The translations under genes and the position numbers were made by a program. Below are positions 43,036 through 52,659 of a DNA stretch of 64,000 nt, piece by piece. Under the pieces are notes generated by a model. That model saw nothing but the letters and a program-made list of their open reading frames with translations. It was not told where the DNA came from and did no database searches. The DNA lies in assembly GCF_003601975.1 (NCBI RefSeq), contig NZ_QZWZ01000006.1, positions 124,001 through 188,000 on the forward strand. Reading direction: 5' to 3'. Position 1 is the stretch's first letter. Each line of letters opens with the position of its first letter. The stretch comes from Mesorhizobium waimense. GTDB lineage: Bacteria > Pseudomonadota > Alphaproteobacteria > Rhizobiales > Rhizobiaceae.

Positions 43036-45519
43036 TCATCCGGCCTTGCGCAGCTTGCGCGCAACGGCGCTCCACGGGTCGTCGTCGGTGCCTGGTGCCG
43101 CGCCAGGTCTCAGCAGGGGCGTCGAAGCGTCGAAAGGTTGCGGCCGGGCGATCGCATAGCCTTGCGCGTAGTCGACGCCGATCGCCTTCAAAGCCTCGAC
43201 GATGCTGTCGTTTTCGACGAACTCGGCGATGGTTCGCTTGCCCATCACCTTGCCGATATGGTGGATCATCTCGACCATGGCACGGTCGATCCGATCCTCC
43301 AGCATGTCCTTGACGAAGCTGCCGTCGATTTTGAGATAATCGACGGGCAAGTGCTTGAGATAGGCGAAGGACGACATGCCGGAGCCAAAGTCGTCGAGGG
43401 CGAAGCGGCAACCCAGTTCGCGCAAGTCGGCAATGAAACGCATGGCGTTGGTGAGGTCGGCAATCGCGCTAGTCTCGGTGATCTCCAGGCAGATCATGCC
43501 GGGCGGAATGCCATGGACATCGAATTGTTCACGCAGGAAGTCGAGGAACGTGTCGTCGCCGAAACTTGCTCCGGATAGATTGATCGCACAGGTGGCGATG
43601 GGAGCGGCCTGAGGGTTGGCAAGGCGGACGGCCAGGACGCTGAAAGCGTTGCGCACGACCCAGCGGTCGATCGACGGCATAAGGCCGTAGCGCTCGGCTG
43701 CCGGAATGAAACTGGCCGGCGAAACGATGAGGCCATCCTCATCGGTCAGCCGCAGCAATATTTCGACATGAGCGCCGGCCTCGGCCGCGGCGGCGTTGAG
43801 CGGCCAGATCTCCTGGGCATGAAGCTTGAAGCGGTCTTCTTCCAGCGCAGCGTGCAGGCGCTGGACCCAGGCCATTTCGCTGAAACGTTCGCGCAAGGCC
43901 GTGTCGCTGTCGCTGTGCAGCTGGACGCGGTTGCGGCCTTTCTCCTTGGCGATATAGCAGGCGACGTCGGCTGCCTGCAGGGTATCCTTGAGCGTGATTT
44001 CAGCATCGGTGATCTCGACCATGCCGATGCTGACGCTCATGTTGAAAGGCCTGCCGCTCCAGGCAAAATGCAGGTCCTGAACGGCCGCGCGCAGCCGTTC
44101 GGCGATCTCGGACGCGAGATCCGGACCGCAATCGAAGAGCAGGAGGCCAAATTCGTCGCCGCCCAGGCGAGCCAGTATGTCGTCGGGCCGCAGCTCATTG
44201 CCGAGCAGCATGGAAACCTGGCGCAACAACTGATCGCCCGCCGCATGACCACAGGTGTCGTTGACGAGCTTGAACTGGTCGAGGTCCAGATACATCAACG
44301 CGTGTTGGCGTGGCCGGTGGTGCAGGTCCGCGATCGCCTTTTGCAGGCTGCTCTCGAAGGTGCGTCGGTTGGTGAGCCCGGTCAGCCCGTCATGCGATGC
44401 CTGCCATGACAGCCGCTCGATGTAATCCTGTTCGCGCGTCATGTCGTGGAAGGCCAGCACGGCGCCGACGATCTGGCCGGAAACCAGCAGCGGCGCGCCT
44501 GTCAGCGCGACGGGAACGACGGAGCCATCGGCGCGTCGCAACAATTGCGGTCGTTCATTGGAGTGCAGTGGCACGCCTGCCAGCAGGCGTTCCATCAGCC
44601 GGTGCTCCTCGATGCCGCTGTCCCTGTCGACCAGCTTGAACAGCGATGCGATCGGTTGGCCTCTTGCTTCGCTGAACGGCCGCTCCAGCAGACGTTCCGC
44701 GACCGCGTTCATGTAATCCAGCCGTCCGTCCGCACCCGTGCTGATGACAGCCTGGCCAATCGAGGCCAACGTGATCTGGGCGCGCTCTCGTTCGGCGTTG
44801 AGGGCGACCTGGAAAGCCTGACGCTGCGCCAGGAGTTTGCGGGTGCGCCACACGGCAAGCAGGATGAGCAAGGCCGCGGTGGCCAGGTTCGCCAGCATCA
44901 GAGCCATCTTGATGAAGCGGGAGCCCTCGCCGAGGCTGTCGGAGAAGGACTTTGACAGCGGTCCGATCTGATGGTTGAGGCGGTGAATCTCCGCCTTCCA
45001 GACGACTATCTGCGCCGTCGTTGGCGGACCTTCCTCATATTTTTGATGTATCTCTGTGCCGAGGCGGTCGAGCGCCAGGATCATGCCGTCGGCCGCGGTC
45101 CAGTGCTGGATGGCGATGTCGAGGTAGCTCACCTCGCGAAAGTTCTGGAATAGCCAGATCATCCCCGGCACGTCGTCGGGGTGATTTCTGCCTTGCAGGA
45201 AGCCGGCGCGCGCAGCGCCGATGTCGGGTTCGGGCTGCTCGAGGGCAAGCCGTGCCGAATGATCGGCGAGCGGAACCGCGATGGCTGTGCGGTATTCATC
45301 GAAGAACTCTTGCCTGCCGGTGTCGGCATAGAGGCTGAGAAAATAGATGGCCTGCTTCTGTCCCTTCGACCAGTGGCTCTCGCCGCCGACATAGGCGCGA
45401 ACCGCCGACAGAGTGTAGAGGCTGCCGCTGGCCAGCAGGGCCTGGACGAGAACCACCAGGACGAAGGGCCAGACCAGCCCGAGCGGATGGGGGCTGGTAT
45501 CTGCCGGTGACAGCCTCAT
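43036..45519 (-). CDS. Membrane PAS-GGDEF-EAL protein (cyclic-di-GMP turnover)
   Basis: An 827-residue protein. The N-terminus has two transmembrane helices (about 14-36 and 207-227) flanking a periplasmic sensor domain of about 170 residues. A PAS domain (about 245-370) follows, then GGDEF (about 375-535) with an intact RLGGDEF active site, and EAL (about 560-810). The EAL motif reads EIL (EILLR) instead of EAL. The other catalytic residues (NLSG, EITET, DDFGSG, LKIDGSF, EFVEN) are present, so it is probably an active phosphodiesterase, with possible cyclase activity. ATG 45519 is preferred over the adjoining TTG. Confidence 0.93.
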   Translation of the reverse strand: MRLSPADTSPHPLGLVWPFVLVVLVQALLASGSLYTLSAVRAYVGGESHWSKGQKQAIYFLSLYADTGRQEFFDEYRTAIAVPLADHSARLALEQPEPDIGAARAGFLQGRNHPDDVPGMIWLFQNFREVSYLDIAIQHWTAADGMILALDRLGTEIHQKYEEGPPTTAQIVVWKAEIHRLNHQIGPLSKSFSDSLGEGSRFIKMALMLANLATAALLILLAVWRTRKLLAQRQAFQVALNAERERAQITLASIGQAVISTGADGRLDYMNAVAERLLERPFSEARGQPIASLFKLVDRDSGIEEHRLMERLLAGVPLHSNERPQLLRRADGSVVPVALTGAPLLVSGQIVGAVLAFHDMTREQDYIERLSWQASHDGLTGLTNRRTFESSLQKAIADLHHRPRQHALMYLDLDQFKLVNDTCGHAAGDQLLRQVSMLLGNELRPDDILARLGGDEFGLLLFDCGPDLASEIAERLRAAVQDLHFAWSGRPFNMSVSIGMVEITDAEITLKDTLQAADVACYIAKEKGRNRVQLHSDSDTALRERFSEMAWVQRLHAALEEDRFKLHAQEIWPLNAAAAEAGAHVEILLRLTDEDGLIVSPASFIPAAERYGLMPSIDRWVVRNAFSVLAVRLANPQAAPIATCAINLSGASFGDDTFLDFLREQFDVHGIPPGMICLEITETSAIADLTNAMRFIADLRELGCRFALDDFGSGMSSFAYLKHLPVDYLKIDGSFVKDMLEDRIDRAMVEMIHHIGKVMGKRTIAEFVENDSIVEALKAIGVDYAQGYAIARPQPFDASTPLLRPGAAPGTDDDPWSAVARKLRKAG

Positions 45520-45522
45520 CAA

Positions 45523-45846
45523 GCTTCCATGGGAATAGCCATGGCCCCCCGTTTATTTGCCCTGCCGGCTGATCCAGATGCCGGCCAGGTGTCGCGTTCT
45601 CCCCGACGTCGCACTGCAGTCGGCGACAGAAATTCGACTAACACATTGGCCTTAACAGCCAATAAACTCTTCGTATATTTCGTTTCGAGATTTGCATACT
45701 GCAGCAGAGACAGATTACGCAGCGTTATACCTATGATTTTCTGCAAAATTTCATTGCATTCGATTGGTTTTGAATGCTCTTCACTGTCTGGCATTTGCAA
45801 TGCAGGAGAGCAGGCACAGACCAGAAACCGTGGACACGCCGGCGCT
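45523..45846. other. AT-rich intergenic region between the GGDEF-EAL gene and the IclR gene
   Basis: About 320 bases. The middle part (about 45620-45800) is clearly AT-richer than the flanks. Both neighbours are on the minus strand, so it holds the IclR gene's end and the promoter of the GGDEF-EAL gene. A minus-strand frame of about 90-125 codons crosses it but overlaps the IclR end and has no ribosome site; I do not call it a gene. Confidence 0.5.
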
Positions 45847-46599
45847 TTACGCGTGGGGATCGGCTTTCGATCGGGCATGTTCGAGCATCGATGCATCTTC
45901 CCCGAAAGCGCGCGTGGCGCGGGCTGCCGCCTCCAGCAGGGATGGCGTCATGCGCCGCAGGAAGGCCGCATCGACCCGCGTGCTCGGGCCGGCCAGCGTC
46001 AGCACGCCGAGCAGGGTGCACCCCGGGCCGAACACCGGCGCGGACACGCCCGCCGTCTCGGGGTCGCGGTCGCCCACCGACAGATAATGATAGGTCGCGC
46101 GGATGGTTTCGTAGGGCTCGCCCGGCTCGCCGGAGAACGCCGCAAGCACGCGGCCTCCCGAGCCCAGCAGCAGCGGCAGCACGTCGCCTTCCCTGATGGT
46201 GTAGCGGATCGGATGCTTGGATTCGACGCGGTAGAGACAGGTGCGGACATCGCCCGAACGGACGTAGAAGGCGACACTTTCCCAGCTCTGCTCGGCCAGG
46301 TCGCGCATGATCGGCAGCAGGATGTCGACCGCCGCCACCGAACGCTGGTAGATGGCGCCGAGCCGGAAGGTGGCAGGGCCGACACGGTAGCGGCCATCGT
46401 CGAGACGCTCGAGCAATTGGCCGCGCAGCAGCGAGCCCGCCAGCCTCAGGATCGTGCTCTTGTAGAGACCGGTGCGTGCAGCGATTTCGGCCAGGCTGAG
46501 CGACTTGTCAACCGAGGCGAAGGCGTCGAGAATGGCAATGGCGCGATCGAGCGCTGCAACGCCGTCCGCTGGTGCGGATCTGGACCGTATGTCATTCAT
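45847..46599 (-). CDS. IclR family transcriptional regulator
   Basis: A 250-residue regulator with an N-terminal winged helix-turn-helix (about residues 12-75, VAALDRAIAILDAFASVD ... LAEIAARTGLYKSTILRLAGSL) and a C-terminal ligand-binding domain (about 90-240, with GSGGRVLAAFSG and PVFGPGCTLLGVLTLAGP). ATG 46599 is chosen because the family begins there; earlier in-frame starts reach into the promoter region. It is divergent from tctC and the catabolic operon, which it likely controls in response to the transported acid or its CoA form. Confidence 0.9.
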   Translation of the reverse strand: MNDIRSRSAPADGVAALDRAIAILDAFASVDKSLSLAEIAARTGLYKSTILRLAGSLLRGQLLERLDDGRYRVGPATFRLGAIYQRSVAAVDILLPIMRDLAEQSWESVAFYVRSGDVRTCLYRVESKHPIRYTIREGDVLPLLLGSGGRVLAAFSGEPGEPYETIRATYHYLSVGDRDPETAGVSAPVFGPGCTLLGVLTLAGPSTRVDAAFLRRMTPSLLEAAARATRAFGEDASMLEHARSKADPHA

Positions 46600-46672
46600 C
46601 TGCTTGACGATTTCGTTTCGGTTCCCGGTTCGGACGAAGACCCAACCGGGCAAACTATGCCGGATGCTATGC

Positions 46673-46709
46673 ATTCTGTCTAGTAGAATACTGTTCCTGT
46701 TGACAGAAC
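46673..46709. promoter_or_regulatory. Candidate IclR operator in the IclR-tctC divergent region
   Basis: ATTCTGTC at 46673-46680 recurs inverted as GACAGAAC at 46702-46709. The latter is also the right arm of a local palindrome (GTTCCTGTTGACAGAAC, 46693-46709). The region lies between the two divergent starts. It is a motif observation only. Confidence 0.4.
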
Positions 46710-46801
46710 GCGGTAACATCTGCTTGAACTTGATGGCGGTCTGAATTCAGGCCACGTTTCTGGCAGGCACCGGAGGAGGTGTCGCGATTTGGAGGAATCC
46801 C

Positions 46802-47779
46802 ATGCTGAACAGACGCAAATTCCTGACGAGCACCGCCGCGGCAGGCGCCGCCGGTTTCGCCGCACTGCACTTCACACCCGCGTTCGCACAGGACGCACCG
46901 CAGATCCAGATCTTCGTGCCGGCGGCGCCCGGCGGCGGCTGGGACCAGACGGCGCGCACCATCGACCAGGTGCTGCGTTCTGAAAAGCTGATCTCCGGCT
47001 CGCAGATCACCAATGTCGGTGGCGCCGGCGGCACCGTCGGCCTGCCGCAGTTCGTCAACCAATGGAACGGCAAGGGCAATTCGCTGATGGTGGCCGGCAT
47101 GGTCATGGTCGGTGCCATCATCGCCAACAAGTCGGCCAACAACCTCACCGAGGTGACGCCGATCGCACGCCTCACCGGTGAATTCGAAGCGCTGGTGGTG
47201 CCGGCCGCCTCGCCGTTCAAGACGGCCGCCGATTTCGTCGCCGCGCTGAAGGCGGATCCGACCAAGGTGCCGGTGGCCGGCGGTTCCGCCGGCGGCTCGG
47301 ACCATATCCTGTTCGGCCTGATCGCCAAGACGGTCGGCGTGCCCGCGACCAACCTTTCCTACGTGCCGTTCGCCGGTGGCGGCGAGGCACTTTCGGCGCT
47401 GCTCGGCAACCAGGTCGCGGCTGGTATTTCCGGCTATGGCGAATTCGCCGAACAGGTCAAGGCGGGCGCGCTCCGGCTGCTCGCGGTCTCCGCCGACAAG
47501 CGCCAGGAAGGCATCGACGCGCCGACATTGAAGGAGGCCGGCATCGATGTCGAACTGTTCAACTGGCGCGGCGTCTTTGCACCGCCCGGCGTTTCGGATG
47601 CCGACAAGGCGGCGATGGTCAAGTTGGTCGAGACAATGGCCAAGAGCGAGGCCTGGGCAACGGAGTGCAAGAACCGCAACTGGACGCAGATCCTGCTCAC
47701 CGGTGACGACTATGCCAAGTTCCTCACCGAGGACACTGCCCGTATCACTGCGATCCTCAAGGATCTCGGCCTCGCCTGA
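46802..47779 (+). CDS. tctC: Tripartite tricarboxylate transporter substrate-binding protein (second Tct system), Tat-exported
   Basis: A 325-residue Bug-family periplasmic receptor. Its leader MLNRRKFLTSTAAAGAAGFAALHF has the twin-arginine motif RRKFLT and ends at AFA-QD, unlike the Sec leader of the other TctC in this window. Mature motifs IQIFVPAAPGGGWDQTARTI and VGGAGGTVGLPQFV are seen. GGAGG precedes ATG 46802. It is followed at 47791 by an intrinsic terminator, then by tctB, tctA and the two CoA enzymes. Confidence 0.9.
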   Translation: MLNRRKFLTSTAAAGAAGFAALHFTPAFAQDAPQIQIFVPAAPGGGWDQTARTIDQVLRSEKLISGSQITNVGGAGGTVGLPQFVNQWNGKGNSLMVAGMVMVGAIIANKSANNLTEVTPIARLTGEFEALVVPAASPFKTAADFVAALKADPTKVPVAGGSAGGSDHILFGLIAKTVGVPATNLSYVPFAGGGEALSALLGNQVAAGISGYGEFAEQVKAGALRLLAVSADKRQEGIDAPTLKEAGIDVELFNWRGVFAPPGVSDADKAAMVKLVETMAKSEAWATECKNRNWTQILLTGDDYAKFLTEDTARITAILKDLGLA

Positions 47780-47790
47780 TGCCTTCCAAG

Positions 47791-47815
47791 GGGGCGGCCC
47801 GCGCCGCCCCTTTTT
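47791..47815 (+). terminator. Intra-operonic terminator after tctC (second Tct system)
   Basis: Stem GGGGCGGC / GCCGCCCC (8 bp), 4-base loop, then TTTTT at 47811-47815, 11 bases after the tctC stop. Downstream genes need read-through or a second promoter. Confidence 0.8.
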
Positions 47816-47909
47816 GGAGGCTCCGCAACCGCATGGACATGCGATCCATCGCGGGTAAGACTGCGGTCAGGGCCGGCCGCGGGAGGCTGGCCATCTTGGG
47901 AGGACATTC

Positions 47910-48446
47910 ATGAGCACCAGCGACCAGCAGGCGCCGCCGCGACGCCTTGCAATGCCCGAATTGTTAATCGGCATTGGGCTTCTCGCCTGCGCCGCGGCCG
48001 TGGCCTGGCAGACGCTGGCGATCCCGGTATCGCCGCTCTATTCCAAGGTCGGCCCGACCGTCTTCCCCTACCTCACCATGACAGGCATGCTGGTGCTTTC
48101 CCTGCTCCTCATCGTCGCCGCACTGAGGGGCGGCTGGCAGCCGGAGGAGGAAAAGGAAACGCCGACCGACTGGAAGGCGATGGGCTTCGTGGCTGCCGGA
48201 CTGGTCGCTAACCTCTTGCTGATCCATCCGCTGGGCTTCACCGCCGCCTCGGTGATCATGTTCGTTCTCATCTGCTACGGGTTCGGCAGCAAGCATCCGT
48301 TGCGCGATGCGCTGCTTGGATTGATCCTGGCGCTTGCGGCCTATTTCGGTTTCGCCAGGGCGCTCGGCGTCAACATCGGCGCCGGCTTCATCGAGAACCA
48401 GCTGAACTCGGTCATCAACGCGATCATCGGCATGGCGAGGGGCTGA
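47910..48446 (+). CDS. tctB: Tripartite tricarboxylate transporter small permease (second Tct system)
   Basis: A 178-residue TctB-family membrane protein with four hydrophobic segments: about 16-34, 54-73, 88-123 with [18 protein letters not shown], and 131-150. GGGAGGA lies before ATG 47910. It ends four bases before tctA. Confidence 0.88.
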   Translation: MSTSDQQAPPRRLAMPELLIGIGLLACAAAVAWQTLAIPVSPLYSKVGPTVFPYLTMTGMLVLSLLLIVAALRGGWQPEEEKETPTDWKAMGFVAAGLVANLLLIHPLGFTAASVIMFVLICYGFGSKHPLRDALLGLILALAAYFGFARALGVNIGAGFIENQLNSVINAIIGMARG

Positions 48447-48450
48447 AGCG

Positions 48451-49974
48451 ATGGAAACTCTCAATCAGCTCGCGCATGGATTTTCGATCGCCTTCACGCC
48501 AGTCAACCTCATGTGGTGCCTGCTCGGCACGACATTGGGAACGGCAATCGGCGTGCTGCCCGGCCTCGGGCCGGCGCTGACCATCGCTTTGCTTCTGCCG
48601 ATCACCTACCAGGTGGCGCCGGAAGCGTCCTTCATCCTGTTCGCCGGTATCTACTATGGCGCCATGTATGGCGGCTCGACGACGTCGATCCTGCTCAACA
48701 CGCCGGGCGAAAGCGCCACCATCGTCACGGCGCTGGAAGGCAACAGGATGGCCCGCTCCGGCCGCGGCGGCGCAGCATTGGCGACGTCGGCGATCGGCTC
48801 GTTCGTTGCCGGCACCATCGGCACGCTCGGCGTCGCCTTCCTGGCGCCGATCGTGGTCAAGTTCGCGCTGGCCTTCGGCCCGGCCGAGTATTTCTCGCTG
48901 ATGGTGCTGGCCTTCATAACCGTGTCGGCGGTGCTCGGCTCGTCGTCGGTGCGGGGGCTCACCAGCCTGTTCGCCGGCTTCGTCATCGGCATGATCGGCG
49001 TCGACCTGCAGACGGGCCAGCCGCGCTTCACCTTCGGCATGGGCGAACTGCTCGACGGTGTCGACGTCATCATCGTCGCGGTCGGTCTGTTCGCGGTCGG
49101 CGAGACGCTCTACATGGCGTCGCGCCGCTACGCCGGCAAGGACGAGATCGTGCCGCTGAAAGGCTCGCTCTACATGACCGCGGCCGAATGGGGACGCTCG
49201 TGGAAGGCGTGGCTGCGCGGTGCCGCGATCGGCTTCCCGATCGGCGCCATGCCGGCCGGCGGTGCCGAAATCCCGACCTTCCTGTCCTATGCCATCGAGA
49301 AGAAGCTGTCGAAACACAAGGAGGAGTTCGGCACGGTCGGCGCCATCGAAGGCGTTGCCGGTCCGGAAGCGGCCAACAATGCCTCGGCCGCCGGCGTGCT
49401 GGTGCCGATGCTGACGCTCGGTCTGCCGACCTCGGCGACCGCGGCGATCATGCTGTCGGCCTTCCAGAGCTACGGCATCAATCCAGGGCCGCTGCTCTTG
49501 ACGACGCAGGCCAATCTGGTTTGGGGCCTGATCGCCAGTCTGTTCATCGCCAACGTCATCCTGGTCATTCTCAACCTGCCGCTGATCGGGCTCTGGGTGC
49601 GGCTGTTGAAAATCCCGGCGCCGCAGCTCTATGCCGGCATCCTGGTCTTTGCCACCGTCGGCACCTACGGCATCTCGCAATCGCCGATCGATCTGGTGAT
49701 CCTGTATCTGCTGGGGGCGGCCGGCTTCCTGATGCGGCGCTTCGATTTCCCGACCGCGCCGGTGATCATCGGCATGATCCTCGGGCCACTCGCGGAGACG
49801 CAGTTCCGTCGGGCGATGACCATCTCGAACGGCGACTGGTCGGTGTTCTACACGCACAAGCTGTCGCTGACGCTGCTGACGCTGGCCTTCATCGGCCTGG
49901 CGGGGCCGCATATCTGGGCCTTCATCGAGCATCGCCGGCGGCGCGGGCCGGAGAATGTGCCCGGCGATGCCTGA
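48451..49974 (+). CDS. tctA: Tripartite tricarboxylate transporter large permease (second Tct system)
   Basis: A 507-residue TctA permease with about 12 transmembrane segments and both conserved motifs: [20 protein letters not shown] and [24 protein letters not shown] in the first half, [26 protein letters not shown] in the second. Together with tctB and tctC it imports a di- or tricarboxylate. The CoA transferase gene follows after 15 bases in the same operon. Confidence 0.93.
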   Translation: METLNQLAHGFSIAFTPVNLMWCLLGTTLGTAIGVLPGLGPALTIALLLPITYQVAPEASFILFAGIYYGAMYGGSTTSILLNTPGESATIVTALEGNRMARSGRGGAALATSAIGSFVAGTIGTLGVAFLAPIVVKFALAFGPAEYFSLMVLAFITVSAVLGSSSVRGLTSLFAGFVIGMIGVDLQTGQPRFTFGMGELLDGVDVIIVAVGLFAVGETLYMASRRYAGKDEIVPLKGSLYMTAAEWGRSWKAWLRGAAIGFPIGAMPAGGAEIPTFLSYAIEKKLSKHKEEFGTVGAIEGVAGPEAANNASAAGVLVPMLTLGLPTSATAAIMLSAFQSYGINPGPLLLTTQANLVWGLIASLFIANVILVILNLPLIGLWVRLLKIPAPQLYAGILVFATVGTYGISQSPIDLVILYLLGAAGFLMRRFDFPTAPVIIGMILGPLAETQFRRAMTISNGDWSVFYTHKLSLTLLTLAFIGLAGPHIWAFIEHRRRRGPENVPGDA

Positions 49975-49989
49975 CCTGTCTGGAGCGTC

Positions 49990-51174
49990 ATGACCGATCT
50001 GCTTTCCGGCATCCGTGTCCTCGATCTGACCAATGTGCTGGCCGGCCCTTACTGCGCCTATCAGCTGGCGCTGCTCGGCGCCGATGTGATCAAGGTCGAG
50101 GCGCCGCAAGGCGGCGATCTGGCGCGCCAGCTTGGTGCTTCGCCCGCGCTCAACCAGGCTGGCATGGGCGCTTCGTTCCTGGCGCAGAACGCCGGCAAAC
50201 GATCGGTGGTGCTCGACCTGAAGAAGGAAGCCGATCGCGAGCGCTTCCTCGATCTGGTCGCCTCCGCCGACGCGCTGGTGGAGAATTTCCGGCCGGGGGT
50301 CATGGACCGGCTGGACCTCGGCTATGAGAGGCTGAAAGAGGTCCGCCCCTGCCTCGTCTATTGCGCGATATCGGGGTTCGGCCAGACCGGGCCGATGCGC
50401 GACAATCCGGCCTATGACCAGATCATCCAGGGTCTCTCCGGTATCATGAGCATTACCGGCACGCCGGAGACGGCGCCGTTGCGCGTCGGCTACCCGGTCG
50501 CCGACACGCTGGGCGGGCTGGTCGGAGCCTTTGCCGTGGCGTCGGCGCTGGTCAGGCAGAAAATGACCGGCGAGGGCGCCTTCCTCGACGTGTCGATGCT
50601 CGAATGCACGCTCTCGGCATTGGGTTGGCCGGTGTCCAACTATCTGACGGCAGGCGTCGAGCCGCAGCCTATGGGCAATGAGAACATGACGGCGGCTCCT
50701 TCCGGCGCGTTTCGCACCGGCGACGGCCTGCTCAACATCGCCGCCAACAAGCAGGAGCAGTTCGTCACGCTTTGCCAGTTGATCGGGCGGTCGGAGTTGG
50801 CGTCGGATCAGCGCTTTGCCGAGCGCGAGACGCGCAAGCGAAACCGCGCCGCGCTGAAAGGGCTGATCGAGGAAGCCCTGGCGGGCGTCTCGGCCGCCGT
50901 CTGGGAAGAGAAGCTGAACCGCGCCGGCGTGCCGGCGGGGCGGGTGCTGACGATCCCGCAAGTGCTCGACGAAGCACAAGTGATAGAGCGCGATATGACC
51001 ACGCGCTTCGACGGCCTGCCCGGCATGGACAAGCCGCTGACCGTCGTGCGCGGCGGTTTCATGGTCGATGGCGCGGCCCCCTTGCCGACCAGGGCGCCAC
51101 CGGTGCTGGGCGAGCACATGGATGAAATTTTCGCCGACCTGCCGCCGCGAGCCATGACAAGGGCGCGGGCATGA
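49990..51174 (+). CDS. Family III CoA transferase (CaiB/BaiF)
   Basis: A 394-residue class III CoA transferase. The N-terminal LSGIRVLDLTNVLAGPYCAYQLALLGADVIKVEAP and the catalytic-Asp motif NPAYDQIIQGLSG (near residue 142) are typical. The enzyme would move CoA from a donor such as succinyl-CoA to a carboxylic acid. Its place between tctCBA and a citryl-CoA lyase-like gene suggests the acceptor is the imported acid. The stop overlaps the next start by 4 bases. Confidence 0.9.
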   Translation: MTDLLSGIRVLDLTNVLAGPYCAYQLALLGADVIKVEAPQGGDLARQLGASPALNQAGMGASFLAQNAGKRSVVLDLKKEADRERFLDLVASADALVENFRPGVMDRLDLGYERLKEVRPCLVYCAISGFGQTGPMRDNPAYDQIIQGLSGIMSITGTPETAPLRVGYPVADTLGGLVGAFAVASALVRQKMTGEGAFLDVSMLECTLSALGWPVSNYLTAGVEPQPMGNENMTAAPSGAFRTGDGLLNIAANKQEQFVTLCQLIGRSELASDQRFAERETRKRNRAALKGLIEEALAGVSAAVWEEKLNRAGVPAGRVLTIPQVLDEAQVIERDMTTRFDGLPGMDKPLTVVRGGFMVDGAAPLPTRAPPVLGEHMDEIFADLPPRAMTRARA

Positions 51175-52013
51175 GCGGTTCGGAGAAAAAGACCGGCCGC
51201 GAGCGCGGTGAAGAGTGGTGGCAGACCGATATCATCGAAATGCGGCCGGGCGTGATCCGGCTGCGCGGCTATGAAATCCAGGACCTGATCGGCCGCGTCA
51301 GCTTTCCGGCGATGATCTGGCTGATGCTGCGCGGCGAACTGCCTGGCGAGGAGCAGGCGGCGCTGCTCGGCATTGCGCTCGGTGCCGCCGTCGACCATGG
51401 GCCGCAGGCACCATCGATCGCCATTGCCCGCATGGCGGCGACCTGCGGCGTCGGCATCAACAGCGCCATGGCTTCGGCCATCAACGTGTTGGGCGACGTA
51501 CATGGCGGCGCCGGCGAACAGGCGCTTTCCTTCTACGGCGATATTGCCGCGGCGATGGATCAAGGCACGGCGCTTGCCGATGCCGTGACGGCGCGGCTCG
51601 ATCGGTTCCTCGCCGAGGAAAAGGGCTATGTGCCGGGTTTCGGCCACCGCTTCCATCCCGTCGATCCACGCGCCCCGCGCCTCATCGAAGTGACCCGCGA
51701 TTTTGCCGCGCGCGGCGTCGTCGGCGGGCGCTTCGCCGATATCGCCGAAGCGATCGAGGCCGAGCTTGCACGGCGCAAGGGCAAAACCATCCCGCTCAAC
51801 ATCGATGGCGCTACCGCCGTGATCTATGGCGAACTTGGCTTTCCGCCGGCGCTGACGCGCGGCCTGTTCGTGCTGTCGCGCTCGGTCGGCATCTTGGCGC
51901 ATGCTTGGGAACAGTCGCAGCAAAGCGACCGCAACAAGGGCCCGCTGCCGCGCGAATGGCTGTGGGCCTATACCGGCACGCCATTAAGGCCCTTTCCCGC
52001 ACGCGAGGACTAA
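51171..52013 (+). CDS. Citryl-CoA lyase-like/citrate synthase-fold enzyme
   Basis: A 280-residue short citrate-synthase-fold protein. The catalytic trio seems present: His in LGDVHGGAGEQ (about 108), His in PGFGHRFHP (about 157) and Asp in NIDGATAVIYGE (about 209). Length and the compact N-terminus resemble citryl-CoA lyases that split citryl-CoA to acetyl-CoA and oxaloacetate, rather than the longer citrate synthase. The gene order behind Tct and a CoA transferase fits a cleavage role. A citrate synthase in the reverse direction, or a lyase for a methyl- or hydroxy-analog, cannot be excluded. Confidence 0.82.
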   Translation: MSGSEKKTGRERGEEWWQTDIIEMRPGVIRLRGYEIQDLIGRVSFPAMIWLMLRGELPGEEQAALLGIALGAAVDHGPQAPSIAIARMAATCGVGINSAMASAINVLGDVHGGAGEQALSFYGDIAAAMDQGTALADAVTARLDRFLAEEKGYVPGFGHRFHPVDPRAPRLIEVTRDFAARGVVGGRFADIAEAIEAELARRKGKTIPLNIDGATAVIYGELGFPPALTRGLFVLSRSVGILAHAWEQSQQSDRNKGPLPREWLWAYTGTPLRPFPARED

Positions 52014-52062
52014 CGGCGCCATAGCGTCCTCTGTGGCGTTCTGGAATGGGTGAGGCCTTGCC

Positions 52063-52539
52063 TCAGGGTGGATTGGACATTTCAGACTGAGGAACCTTCA
52101 GGTCCCTCAGCAGCGTGGAAAGATCCGGCTCGTCGATGAGCAGCGCCGCGTCTTCCGGCGCCAGCCATGCCCGCTGTCGGCTCTCGGCCTCCTGCCAGCT
52201 GGCCAGTTCCTCGGTCACTTCCAGCAGGTAAACAATGACGTCGACGCGGATGAAGCCGTTCTCCAGCCTTTTCCAGTAGGAATAGGTGCCGGCCGGGTCT
52301 TTCAATGTCTTGCCTAGAACGCCGGCTTCTTCCTGTGCCTCGATCATGGCTGCCTTGCGCCCGCTCTTGCCCTTCATCGGCCAGCCCTTGGGCACGATGA
52401 AGCGCCGGGTCGTGCGCGACGTCACCAGCATCACCTCGATTTCGCCATCCGCGCCGACCCGAAAGGGAATGGCCGCGACCTGGCGGATGCGTTCGCCTCG
52501 CTTTGCCTTGCGTACCACTTTCTTGTTAGTCGTTGCCAT
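52063..52539 (-). CDS. NUDIX hydrolase (DIPP-like)
   Basis: A 158-residue NUDIX protein. The box reads GWPMKGKSGRKAAMIEAQEEAGV: the core E-x2-EE-x-G is kept but the usual first Glu is Lys and the Arg is Ile. The preceding FIVPKG segment and basic N-terminus suit diphosphoinositol-polyphosphate or diadenosine-polyphosphate hydrolases. ATG 52539 is preferred over 52590. The substituted residues leave activity uncertain. It is convergent with the citryl-CoA lyase-like gene. Confidence 0.85.
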   Translation of the reverse strand: MATTNKKVVRKAKRGERIRQVAAIPFRVGADGEIEVMLVTSRTTRRFIVPKGWPMKGKSGRKAAMIEAQEEAGVLGKTLKDPAGTYSYWKRLENGFIRVDVIVYLLEVTEELASWQEAESRQRAWLAPEDAALLIDEPDLSTLLRDLKVPQSEMSNPP

Positions 52540-52659
52540 GTGCGAAAACCCGGTCGAGACAGCACCTCCCTCGCGGGAGTGCAAACCCAAATCAGCCCTC
52601 GATGCAACGTGACATTTCCGGCAGATAAGTCGGCTAAATAAATTGAAAACGATGGCTTG

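Noticed and set aside
45519..45896. Minus-strand frame of 125 codons between the IclR gene and the GGDEF-EAL gene
   Set aside because: Overlaps the IclR gene end, lacks a ribosome site and shows no recognisable domain.
48424..51117. An 897-codon frame antisense to tctA and the CoA transferase
   Set aside because: Arg/Asp/His/Gln-rich repeats typical of the antisense of high-GC genes; the plus strand has two well-supported genes here.
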